From NCBI GenBank assembly GCA_018969805.1, contig JAGWXQ010000018.1, forward strand, positions 1-12,004: a stretch of 12,004 nt of DNA. Direction: 5' to 3'. Numbering within the stretch: position 1 is the first letter of the stretch; each line of letters begins with the position of its first letter. Made by a program: the position numbers and the translations under genes. The stretch comes from Paenibacillaceae bacterium (GTDB lineage Bacteria; Bacillota; Bacilli; Paenibacillales; YIM-B00363). Below are positions 1 to 6,068 of this stretch, piece after piece. Below the pieces are notes generated by a model, which was not told where the DNA came from, made no database searches, and saw nothing but the letters and a program-made list of their open reading frames with translations.

Positions 1-233
1 GTTTTTGTTTCTGGATCTGTTTTTTGTGGTTCGATGTGTGCGGGCGGGACTGCGGGGGGCTCATTGGGATCGATCGTAATTTCTTCGGATTGAATCGGCA
101 ACGTCGTCGCCACAGGCTTCGGTGCATCGTCAGAAAGCCAATAATACGCCGAGAGCACGACCATCAGTCCGACCATAAATACGACCCACCACGTTTGTTT
201 TTTTGAATTTTCTGATTTTTGTACTTTGGTCAT
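1..233 (-). CDS. spoIIIAH: Stage III sporulation protein AH (SpoIIIAH), N-terminal part, cut by window edge
   Basis: The last gene of the spoIIIA operon; 77 codons are visible before the left edge. The protein begins MTKVQKSENSKKQTWWVVF and has one membrane segment at about residues 14-33, followed by a Pro/Glu-rich linker with PNEPPAVPP. The KKQT start followed at once by a membrane anchor is typical of SpoIIIAH. In B. subtilis the extracellular C-terminal domain, of the ring-building YscJ/FliF type, binds forespore SpoIIQ across the intermembrane space; that domain lies outside this window. The ATG overlaps the spoIIIAG stop codon as ATGA, so translation is probably coupled. The identification rests on the N-terminus and operon position. 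Confidence 0.9.
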   Translation of the reverse strand, partial: MTKVQKSENSKKQTWWVVFMVGLMVVLSAYYWLSDDAPKPVATTLPIQSEEITIDPNEPPAVPPAHIEPQKTDPETK

Positions 234-838
234 TGTACTCCTCCTTGGGACGGATGGCGCTTGGCGGGAACGATCGCGATGCGATGGCTCGCAATGCCCA
301 GTCCTTTGTGCAGCGCCTGATGAACGAGCGCGGATACACGTTTGTCTTCTACCCCTTCGGCGACGACGAGCACCCCGCGTACAGTCGGTCGCTGGACACG
401 GGCAATTGCAGGTGTTGTGCCATCTTGTGCAGGTTTGGATACCGATTGTTCCGTTGTGGAGGACTGCGTCATTTGTCTCGTCGCACCTTGTTTGTCTCGC
501 TCCTGTGTCGTCTGGCTCGTTTTGGATATGTTGCGGTCGGTCGTCACGGGCGGTGTCGATTCGACAGTCACAAGGACGTCTACGATACCGACACCGACGA
601 TTTGTTCGATCATGCGCCGGGCATCTTGTGCGACCTCATGTTCAATCACTGCAAATTGCCCTTCTTGCTGTTGTGGGGGTTGTGTACCCCACGCCGGAGC
701 ACTATTCGTGGGCACACTCGGTGGGGCAGACATGAAGCCGTTTGCGACGATGAGTGCCACACCCATGACCGCCAAAAAGAGCAACGACGTTTGCTTTGTC
801 ATCAATCGCTGGATTTTTTGCCACAACGTTTGCTGCAT
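230..838 (-). CDS. spoIIIAG: Stage III sporulation protein AG (SpoIIIAG)
   Basis: A protein of 202 residues (B. subtilis about 229). It has a short cytoplasmic N-terminus, one membrane segment at about residues 18-36, a Pro/Gln linker (TQPPQQQEGQF), then a ring-building domain starting near VIEHEVAQDARRMIEQI. In the family SpoIIIAG forms a large ring in the mother-cell membrane as part of the SpoIIIA-SpoIIQ channel. A Ser/Thr/Gln-rich, low-complexity stretch at about 100-140 interrupts the domain, where the known SpoIIIAG structure has its inserted beta-rich region. The C-terminal RGVLVVAEGVEDKRV segment fits the end of the ring-building fold. The ATG follows a GGGAGTAAGCT ribosome binding site 13 bases after the spoIIIAF stop codon. 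Confidence 0.95.
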   Translation of the reverse strand: MQQTLWQKIQRLMTKQTSLLFLAVMGVALIVANGFMSAPPSVPTNSAPAWGTQPPQQQEGQFAVIEHEVAQDARRMIEQIVGVGIVDVLVTVESTPPVTTDRNISKTSQTTQERDKQGATRQMTQSSTTEQSVSKPAQDGTTPAIARVQRPTVRGVLVVAEGVEDKRVSALVHQALHKGLGIASHRIAIVPAKRHPSQGGVQ

Positions 839-851
839 AGCTTACTCCCCA

Positions 852-1352
852 TCATAAAAACTGGATGTGTTCGCGCGCAATGCCAAAGCGATCGGAAATC
901 CATGCAGCGAGCACGTCCATGACGTCTTCTTTTTTGTCGAAAATGGAACCATACGAATCGGGTTGCCCGAGCGTAATCGCCACGTTCGGCAGCTGTACGT
1001 CTACCCGCGCATGGGCGTACCCGCGTTCGTGCATCGCTGCTTCAATCGATTGTGCGACGATGTCCGATGCGTGCGTCTGCGCTGTCGCAACGAGCATCGT
1101 TTGCAGCGCCTCCCCGCGCATGCGGACGTCTTGCGGAACGTCTTGCTGCGTGGCGTTTATTGAAAACGCTTTACGAAGCTCCGCGTGCACATCGACGCGC
1201 CACAGCTGCGCAAGCGGTGTCAAAAGTGCGAGGAGTACGAGCAACGACAGCACGAGCCGAACGTATTGCCGCATCGTACCTGCGGGTGCGCATACGTCGA
1301 TGAGCGAGGCGAGCACGACAACGATGATGAGTTGCCACAGTCCTTCTTTCAC
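852..1352 (-). CDS. spoIIIAF: Stage III sporulation protein AF (SpoIIIAF)
   Basis: A protein of 166 residues, about 40 shorter than B. subtilis SpoIIIAF. Two membrane helices lie near residues 5-23 and 28-47, separated by the conserved-looking APAGTMRQYVRLV turn. A soluble domain follows, ending AAWISDRFGIAREHIQFL, as expected for the ring-building domain of this family. It is a membrane subunit of the mother-cell side of the forespore channel. The start is GTG at 1350-1352, preceded by AGGGGGACGGA. That ribosome binding site overlaps the TAG stop of spoIIIAE, which suggests translational coupling. The shorter length comes from the soluble part; the frame is intact. Confidence 0.93.
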   Translation of the reverse strand: MKEGLWQLIIVVVLASLIDVCAPAGTMRQYVRLVLSLLVLLALLTPLAQLWRVDVHAELRKAFSINATQQDVPQDVRMRGEALQTMLVATAQTHASDIVAQSIEAAMHERGYAHARVDVQLPNVAITLGQPDSYGSIFDKKEDVMDVLAAWISDRFGIAREHIQFL

Positions 1353-1361
1353 TCCGTCCCC

Positions 1362-2450
1362 CTAGCGCATCATCATCCCGACGTTCGCCCCGGCGATGAT
1401 CATGGCGATCGTCAGAAAACACATCAATCCGACGGCTGCGACGACGGCTGCGACCGCCATAAGACTGCCCCCGATCGCCCGCAAACCGTACAGTATCGGC
1501 GTTTGCCCAAACGGTTGGAGCACCGCTGCCGCCAAATAGTGCATCCACGCGAGCACGACGACTTTGAGTGCCGGAAACGCACACAATGTCATCAACAACA
1601 CAACACCTGCGATGCCGATGCTGTTTGTTATGAGCAGTGCTCCAGAGAAGACGACATCGGTCGCATCGGACAGCACGCGTCCGACGACCGGTACCGTGCT
1701 GCTTGCAATCGTCTTTGCCGTCTTGATCGCCAGTCCGTCGCGCACACCACCACCAACGCTGTGCACGGACACGATCCCAACAAACACCGCCATAACGACG
1801 AGCAACGCACCGAGTGCGAGCGTCTGAATCGAACGCGCAAGCCACGAGAGCGAAAATCGCTCCGAACACGTCGAGACGATGTGCAGTGCCGCAGCACACG
1901 TAAGTGCGGGGAAAATGGCTTGCGATATCGCTGTGCTGACCCCATACACCGCACCGAGTGCGAGCGGATGCAGCACCGATGCCGACAATACAGACCCAAG
2001 CGACACAAGCAACGTCATCAACAGCGGCAACAGCGCGTACATCACGTGCACCATCGATGTAATCGCCTCTTGCGCCGACGACACCGCCCCGACGACGTTG
2101 TGCATGACGAGCACGGCAATGACGATATACGAAAGCGCAAATGCGACTTTGCTTACAGTCGTATGCTCAAACGCACTTTGCCATGTATGCAGCACGATCG
2201 CAAGCAAACAGAGCAAAACGATGTGCACTACCGCGCGCCCCTGTGCGACCGTCTCACCAAGGACGTACGATACGATGTGCTGCACGAAACCCGATCCTAC
2301 CGACCACGGTTCAAACAGAAACGATCGCCACGTTGGCATATCGGGCACGTGCACCATCGCTTGATCCCATGCCTCGGACAGTTGCTGCCACGAAGACGAT
2401 TGTGCATGCGCAATGTCTTCAAACAACGATTGCTGTAGTCCGTCGTCCAT
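1362..2450 (-). CDS. spoIIIAE: Stage III sporulation protein AE (SpoIIIAE), polytopic membrane protein without signal peptide
   Basis: A protein of 362 residues from the chosen ATG (B. subtilis about 399). A region of about 70 non-membrane residues comes first, then multiple membrane helices from residue 73 onward. Family landmarks are TTVSKVAFAL (97-106), VPVVGRVLSDATDVV (253-267), LQPFG (311-315) and a C-terminal MMMR. SpoIIIAE is the large polytopic subunit of the SpoIIIA complex in the mother-cell membrane around the forespore. The ATG at 2448-2450 has a strong GGAGGG site four bases upstream. An in-frame TTG start at 2489 would add 13 hydrophilic residues but has no such site. B. subtilis SpoIIIAE begins with a cleavable signal peptide; none is encoded here in the start frame, which is closed upstream by a TGA before 2489. 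The gap upstream contains a dispersed repeat. Confidence 0.93.
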   Translation of the reverse strand: MDDGLQQSLFEDIAHAQSSSWQQLSEAWDQAMVHVPDMPTWRSFLFEPWSVGSGFVQHIVSYVLGETVAQGRAVVHIVLLCLLAIVLHTWQSAFEHTTVSKVAFALSYIVIAVLVMHNVVGAVSSAQEAITSMVHVMYALLPLLMTLLVSLGSVLSASVLHPLALGAVYGVSTAISQAIFPALTCAAALHIVSTCSERFSLSWLARSIQTLALGALLVVMAVFVGIVSVHSVGGGVRDGLAIKTAKTIASSTVPVVGRVLSDATDVVFSGALLITNSIGIAGVVLLMTLCAFPALKVVVLAWMHYLAAAVLQPFGQTPILYGLRAIGGSLMAVAAVVAAVGLMCFLTIAMIIAGANVGMMMR

Positions 2451-2454
2451 ACGT

Positions 2455-2460
2455 CCCTCC
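2455..2460 (-). promoter_or_regulatory. Ribosome binding site that fixes the spoIIIAE start
   Basis: GGAGGG lies four bases before the ATG at 2450. It favours the 362-residue SpoIIIAE over the longer form starting with TTG at 2489. It lies between the end of the dispersed repeat and the gene. Confidence 0.75.
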
Positions 2461-2477
2461 GGAAGCGGACCCTTATC

Positions 2478-2582
2478 TGTTTTCAACAAGGGATGCGGTA
2501 TACACTCATCCGTATCTCAACACATCGATCTGTTTTGCATTGTGATCAAGCAAAAGGCATCCATCTGGAACTCTGTTTTCAC
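2478..2582 (-). repeat. Dispersed repeat copy A in the spoIIIAD-spoIIIAE gap, with a partial second head
   Basis: The core, 2505-2569 on the minus strand, aligns with 6718-6792 at 54 of 65 positions plus one 10-base gap. It includes an identical 14-base block, CCTTTTGCTTGATC. The match continues outward through TGAAAACA. Positions 2478-2494 (ATCCCTTGTTGAAAACA) match the head of the other copy at 15 of 17 bases, so a second unit seems to start here and stop just before the spoIIIAE ribosome binding site. The core folds into a hairpin (2533-2555) of TTTTGC and GCAAAA plus an inner TTG/CAA with one bulge. No T-run follows, so it is not a terminator. It fills most of the only long gap inside the operon. 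Confidence 0.8.
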
Positions 2583-2595
2583 GAGCAGATTCGTA

Positions 2596-2994
2596 TTAGG
2601 TTGCACCAAAAGGAAGAATGTGCGCGATCGTCTGTATGACCGTCGTCAAGATGGGCATCGCCATCACGAGCAACAGCACTTTTCCTGCAAGCTCGATGTG
2701 TGCAGCCATTGACGCGAGCTGGGCATCGCGCATGATGTGTGCACCGATTTCTGCGACGTACGCGATTCCGATCATTTTGATCATCGTCGTAAAAAAAATC
2801 TCATCGACACCTGCTTGTGCCGCCAGTGCCCGCACGAGCACAAAGGCATCGCGCACGTGATGAAAAATGAGCAGCAGTACGATTACCGCAGCAAACAAAA
2901 CGACCAAAAATGCGATCGTTGGGTGGTGTTCGCGCAGTACGAGTACGAGTAGGGCGACGACACACGAGAGCCCGACAATGTGGATCAGCTCCAT
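2596..2994 (-). CDS. spoIIIAD: Stage III sporulation protein AD (SpoIIIAD)
   Basis: A protein of 132 residues, the usual size for the family (about 133). It has several hydrophobic helices: about residues 5-20, 26-44 and 100-123, with a weaker one near 68-85. The HHPTIAFLVVLFAA and FFTTMIKMIGIAYVAEIGAHIMRDA segments are characteristic, the second resembling the corresponding part of SpoIIIAC. It is a small integral subunit of the SpoIIIA channel complex. The ATG at 2992-2994 is preceded by AAGGGGACT, 12 bases after the spoIIIAC stop. The TAA stop is followed by a 145-base gap that is unusual for this operon. Confidence 0.95.
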   Translation of the reverse strand: MELIHIVGLSCVVALLVLVLREHHPTIAFLVVLFAAVIVLLLIFHHVRDAFVLVRALAAQAGVDEIFFTTMIKMIGIAYVAEIGAHIMRDAQLASMAAHIELAGKVLLLVMAMPILTTVIQTIAHILPFGAT

Positions 2995-3006
2995 AGTCCC
3001 CTTTAT

Positions 3007-3210
3007 TCATTGCAAAAAAAAGAGCGTCTTAATTTCTGAGAACAACATATTGAGTTTGCGAACGACCATAAATAAGACAACGACAAATCCAATCAATGTC
3101 ACCCAATGGGCATAATCTTCTTTATCCATCTGCTTGAGCACCGTATGAATCATCGCGACGATGATGCCGATGGCCGCAATTTGAAACAGCGTCTGCATGT
3201 CTTGATTCAC
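3007..3210 (-). CDS. spoIIIAC: Stage III sporulation protein AC (SpoIIIAC)
   Basis: A protein of 67 residues (family about 68) with two membrane helices, residues 8-26 and 37-52. It carries the family-like FQIAAIGIIVAMIHTVLKQM and DYAHWVTLIGFVVVL segments. It is a small membrane subunit of the SpoIIIA complex. The start is GTG at 3208-3210, with AAGGGTGAG placed about six bases upstream. The ATG four codons later (MQTLFQ) lacks such a site. It ends 12 bases before spoIIIAD. Confidence 0.95.
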   Translation of the reverse strand: MNQDMQTLFQIAAIGIIVAMIHTVLKQMDKEDYAHWVTLIGFVVVLFMVVRKLNMLFSEIKTLFFLQ

Positions 3211-3236
3211 GCGTACTCACCCTTATCGTCGAATGC

Positions 3237-3758
3237 TCAATACGCCACAATAACGATGAGCAGCGCGATCAAAAACCCGATGCGCGTATACAACGTTCCG
3301 TACTTTTCTTCTCGTGCGCGCGCTTGTTGTTCGGCATAGCCGAGCGTCGTCACACACAATCGGATGTGCTTGCACTGCTCCCGGCGATCGCTCCAACCGA
3401 GCATCGGCGCGAGTGCGCGCATCGTTTCCCGTTCGCGTGCCGACAAAGCCAATTGTGGCCACACGGCATCGATCGCCGCCTCGTACCGCATGGAAGCGGT
3501 ACCTTCGTCGTACGCATGGTCCAAACGGTGGGCGATGTCTAGAAAAAGTGCCGCTACCGCCCCGTCAACGGATCGTGCGACGCGTGCAAACGCTTCTGGC
3601 AATGGAATGAGTCCATAGCCGATGTCCGTTTCGAGCAACGTCAAACCGTGGATGAGTGCCTGCGTGCGCTGGATGCGCTCTTTGAGTTGGCGCGAAGCCG
3701 CCATGCCCCACATCGTCCCTGCAGCGACAATACAGATGCATCCGAGTACGTGCATCAT
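3237..3758 (-). CDS. spoIIIAB: Stage III sporulation protein AB (SpoIIIAB)
   Basis: A protein of 173 residues from the ATG at 3756-3758, close to the usual 171. It begins MMHVLGCICIVAAGTMWG, an N-terminal membrane helix, followed by a helical soluble region (LETDIGYGLIPLPEAFARVA; LGWSDRREQCKHIRL). A C-terminal membrane helix (TRIGFLIALLIVIVAY) closes it. This architecture resembles GspF-type secretion proteins, to which SpoIIIAB is compared. The start overlaps the spoIIIAA stop as ATGATG with TGA inside, so coupling is likely. A second ATG immediately follows and could be used instead. The frame is open 30 codons further upstream, but that part is basic and lies inside spoIIIAA. Confidence 0.93.
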   Translation of the reverse strand: MMHVLGCICIVAAGTMWGMAASRQLKERIQRTQALIHGLTLLETDIGYGLIPLPEAFARVARSVDGAVAALFLDIAHRLDHAYDEGTASMRYEAAIDAVWPQLALSARERETMRALAPMLGWSDRREQCKHIRLCVTTLGYAEQQARAREEKYGTLYTRIGFLIALLIVIVAY

Positions 3759-4606
3759 ATGCGCAAAGAGACGTGCGCGATGCGCTGTCCATGTGCATCG
3801 GTTACCGTTGCACTGCGCGCCCGATCCAGTACGACGTATCGCTGGCACACAAGTCCCCGCAGGCGCGTCTGCACGTCGTGGACCGAATGTCCATGCGCAC
3901 TAGCGATGACGCGTACACCGGCATGCATCGCTTCGCGCACCGCAGCGGCATCCGCATCCCCACCAAGCTCATCGACGAGCAGTACGTCGGGGGACATGCT
4001 GCGAATGAGCATCATCATCCCCGCCGCCTTCGGGCATCGGTCGAGCACATCAGTGCGCACGCCGACATCAAACGACGGGACACCGTGGACGCACGCTGCG
4101 ATTTCGCTGCGTTCATCAACAATTCCGACTTTTGACGTCTGTGCAAGTACGCGTGCGATGTCCCGCAGCAGCGTCGTCTTTCCACATTGTGGAGGAGAGA
4201 CGATGAGCGTATGCCCATCGATGTGTGCGCACAGACGGTCGGCGATACCGACAATCGGCTTTGCGATGCGAATGCAGCATCCCGCGACACTGCGAAACGT
4301 GCGTACGAACCCATCATCGACCGTGACTTGTCCTACCCACCCGACGCGATGCCCTTGGGGCATTGTCAGAAACCCTCGCCGCAGCTGTTCTTCAATGGAA
4401 TACAGCGAAAACTGCGCCATCCGCTCCAACGTATGTTGTACGTCTTCCCGATCAATCGGTGGGCCAATAAACGCGTATTGCCCTTCGGAACGCACGAGTT
4501 CGATCGGTTTGTTAGCGCGCAAACGTATTTCCTCTACATCTTCTGCCACGGCGTGCAGCGTATTGCGCAACGCAACAGGAAGCATGCCCAACACATCTCG
4601 CCACAC
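3755..4606 (-). CDS. spoIIIAA: Stage III sporulation protein AA (SpoIIIAA), secretion-type ATPase
   Basis: A protein of 283 residues (B. subtilis about 307), first gene of the operon. It is the cytoplasmic ATPase thought to power the SpoIIIA channel in the mother cell. It is related to the ATPases of type II and IV secretion. Seen here: the N-terminal EEIRLRANKPIEL region, RRGFLTMPQGHRVGWVG (76-92), a Walker A region SPPQCGKTT (137-145), GIVDERSEIAACVHGVP (161-177), MMMLIRSMSPD (197-207) and Walker B DVLLVDELG (207-215). The first Gly of the Walker A consensus GxxxxGK[TS] is Ser137, while Gly142, Lys143 and Thr144 are intact. The start is GTG at 4604-4606 behind AAAGGAGGG. A sigma-E-type promoter lies 30-57 bases upstream. 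Confidence 0.95.
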   Translation of the reverse strand: MWRDVLGMLPVALRNTLHAVAEDVEEIRLRANKPIELVRSEGQYAFIGPPIDREDVQHTLERMAQFSLYSIEEQLRRGFLTMPQGHRVGWVGQVTVDDGFVRTFRSVAGCCIRIAKPIVGIADRLCAHIDGHTLIVSPPQCGKTTLLRDIARVLAQTSKVGIVDERSEIAACVHGVPSFDVGVRTDVLDRCPKAAGMMMLIRSMSPDVLLVDELGGDADAAAVREAMHAGVRVIASAHGHSVHDVQTRLRGLVCQRYVVLDRARSATVTDAHGQRIAHVSLRI

Positions 4607-4635
4607 GCCCCGTCCCTCCTTTCCCGTTTGTCCTC

Positions 4636-4663
4636 ATCTTATGCGCACCCACAGCCAATATGA
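4636..4663 (-). promoter_or_regulatory. Probable sigma-E promoter of the spoIIIA operon
   Basis: On the minus strand the -35 element is TCATATT (4657-4663) and the -10 element is CATAAGAT (4636-4643), 13 bases apart. The sigma-E consensus as I recall it is KMATATT, 13-15 bases, CATACAMT. The -35 is a full match and the -10 matches 6 of 8. The position fits, just after ypeB and before the spoIIIAA GTG. The B. subtilis spoIIIA operon is known to depend on mother-cell sigma-E. No start site has been mapped here. Confidence 0.75.
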
Positions 4664-4670
4664 CCGGTAC

Positions 4671-5933
4671 TTAAGAAAATACCGCTTCGTGAACGTGTTC
4701 GCTTGCGATTTGGGCACCCGAACGCATATCGACAAACACTTTGATCAGCGACCCGTGCACACGTCCAAGCAGTTCGTAGCATTGCACGTACGTTCCTTCG
4801 TGCTCGATCAGTGCTTCGGTCGTAGACAAAACGGCCATATGGGCATCGAGATCCGCTTGGATGTTCGTCGGTTTGGGGTGTTGCAAGGCGACCGGTGTAG
4901 TAAACGCCCAAAATTTTGATGCATCGAGCATCACAACACGACCGTCGTCACGGGCAATCGCCATCGCAATGCGCTGTGGGTATATCGTGACCCCTTCGCG
5001 AACGCCAGCAACTTGGACGTGCACCGTTTGGTCATATGCATCGACACCGATCGTTTCGACGTTGCCAAACCCGTGCTGCTGTGCAAACTGTTCTGCACGC
5101 GCAATCGCCTGTGCAATCGACAAGCGGGCAGTCCCCGATGGTTGTTCATCGTCCACCGTAAGCAATCGTCCACCGTGCACCAAATATTCAACGATTTTGT
5201 TGGGCTTGATATGCACGGACAGTGTCGGTGCATCCGTTTTATCCCCGTCATGCACAATGCGTTGCAAGGAATTTGGTTTGGCGTGAACGAGTGCGATCGC
5301 TTTGGCAATGATGTGGGCATCGCTCATTTTGGGCAGCGAATGGTGTTTGTTTTTCGTTGCCACGGGAACGAGCTGCATGCGCCCGATCGATGCATCAAGC
5401 TGTGCCAAAGCGTGCATCGTACTTCCTGCCCCCCATCCATCGGTCAGTGCAGTTTTTTTGCTCGCCCACACCATGTGGTGCGCATGCAAATCGTCCTGCA
5501 CATCTTTTGCTTTTTTGACAATGTGTCCGATGGCACGGTGCATGCGCTCCCACACCGCAGACGACGTCTGTGCGTGCGTCGCATGCGCATACGACGTACT
5601 GCGCACGTGCTGCAATGCGCTGCGGACGTTGTTTGTCACGCCATATGCGACCGGCCACTGGTCGATGTCCCCGAGTGCTTCGTTTGCCGCAAGCCACACG
5701 TGCATCATATGTGTCTGATACAGCGGAGACTTCGGTTTCACGGCAATCGCATTGTCGATACGGTCCTCTACTGCGGTCAGATGGTCGATCCATTCGTTGT
5801 ACGACCGCTCATGCGCTGCTTCCGCTTGCTTCGTCCACTGAATGCGCGCACGATGTTCCCATACTGCCCAGCCCGTGGCAGCATACGTACAGATCAGGAC
5901 AAACGACAATGCCACGTACAACATCCTCATCAT
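4671..5933 (-). CDS. ypeB: Spore germination protein YpeB
   Basis: A protein of 420 residues (B. subtilis about 450). YpeB is a forespore protein required, together with the lytic transglycosylase SleB, for cortex breakdown in germination; the two stabilise each other. Residues 3-23 form an N-terminal membrane anchor or uncleaved signal. A helical domain follows, with ERSYNEWIDHLTAVEDRIDNA and HVWLAANEALGDIDQWP, which match the YpeB N-terminal domain. The C-terminal half has PepSY-like repeats, for example AIARAEQFAQQHGFGNVE and VTIYPQRIAMAIARDDGRVVMLDA, ending near CYELLGRVHGSLIKVFVDMRSG. A near-perfect AGGAGG lies seven bases before ATGATG, so 5933 is the likely start. No sleB is present upstream; mecB with its terminator lies there instead. 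No terminator is visible between ypeB and spoIIIAA. Confidence 0.92.
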   Translation of the reverse strand: MMRMLYVALSFVLICTYAATGWAVWEHRARIQWTKQAEAAHERSYNEWIDHLTAVEDRIDNAIAVKPKSPLYQTHMMHVWLAANEALGDIDQWPVAYGVTNNVRSALQHVRSTSYAHATHAQTSSAVWERMHRAIGHIVKKAKDVQDDLHAHHMVWASKKTALTDGWGAGSTMHALAQLDASIGRMQLVPVATKNKHHSLPKMSDAHIIAKAIALVHAKPNSLQRIVHDGDKTDAPTLSVHIKPNKIVEYLVHGGRLLTVDDEQPSGTARLSIAQAIARAEQFAQQHGFGNVETIGVDAYDQTVHVQVAGVREGVTIYPQRIAMAIARDDGRVVMLDASKFWAFTTPVALQHPKPTNIQADLDAHMAVLSTTEALIEHEGTYVQCYELLGRVHGSLIKVFVDMRSGAQIASEHVHEAVFS

Positions 5934-6005
5934 CGACCCACCTCCTGCGCATAGCGTGACACGGTGTGTCTTTCATGATGCATGCAAAAAAATGCCAAAT
6001 CGTGC

Positions 6006-6042
6006 AAAAAAAAAAACAAAAAAACAAAAAAAAAACAAAAAA
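6006..6042. repeat. A-rich homopolymer tract (A11 C A7 C A10 C A6)
   Basis: Thirty-four of 37 bases are A on the plus strand, broken by single C residues. On the minus strand it starts as the T-run of the mecB terminator. It continues far beyond what termination needs and ends about 70 bases before the ypeB start. It could act as an AT-rich upstream sequence for ypeB or simply be slippage expansion. It is also a place where sequencing errors are common. Confidence 0.9.
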
Positions 6043-6068
6043 CACGTACGACGTCAAAACGTCGTACG
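6034..6068 (-). terminator. Rho-independent terminator of mecB, overlapping its stop codon
   Basis: The arms CGTACGACGT (minus strand, 6068-6059) and ACGTCGTACG (6054-6045) pair perfectly over 10 bp around a four-base TTTG loop. A GTG spacer and long T-runs follow downstream. The 5' arm is made of the last mecB codons (R-T-T and the start of F), and the TGA stop spans the loop and the first base of the 3' arm. Confidence 0.9.

Noticed and set aside
1185..2438. Long plus-strand open frame of 417 codons opposite spoIIIAF and spoIIIAE
   Set aside because: The translation is full of Arg, His, Cys and Gln with no membrane or domain pattern. It lies opposite genes with clear family matches, so it is a by-product of their codon use.
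2478..2582. CRISPR-like array
   Set aside because: Only one core and a partial head are present locally, with no regular repeat-spacer pattern and no cas genes.
3648..4919. Long plus-strand open frame of 423 codons opposite spoIIIAA and the end of ypeB
   Set aside because: It is Ser, Thr, Arg and Cys-rich, spans two well-identified genes and their promoter, and shows no ribosome binding site or family match.
5934..6000. Sigma-G promoter for ypeB
   Set aside because: CATG-containing segments are present, but no -35/-10 pair with acceptable spacing could be found, so it was not called.
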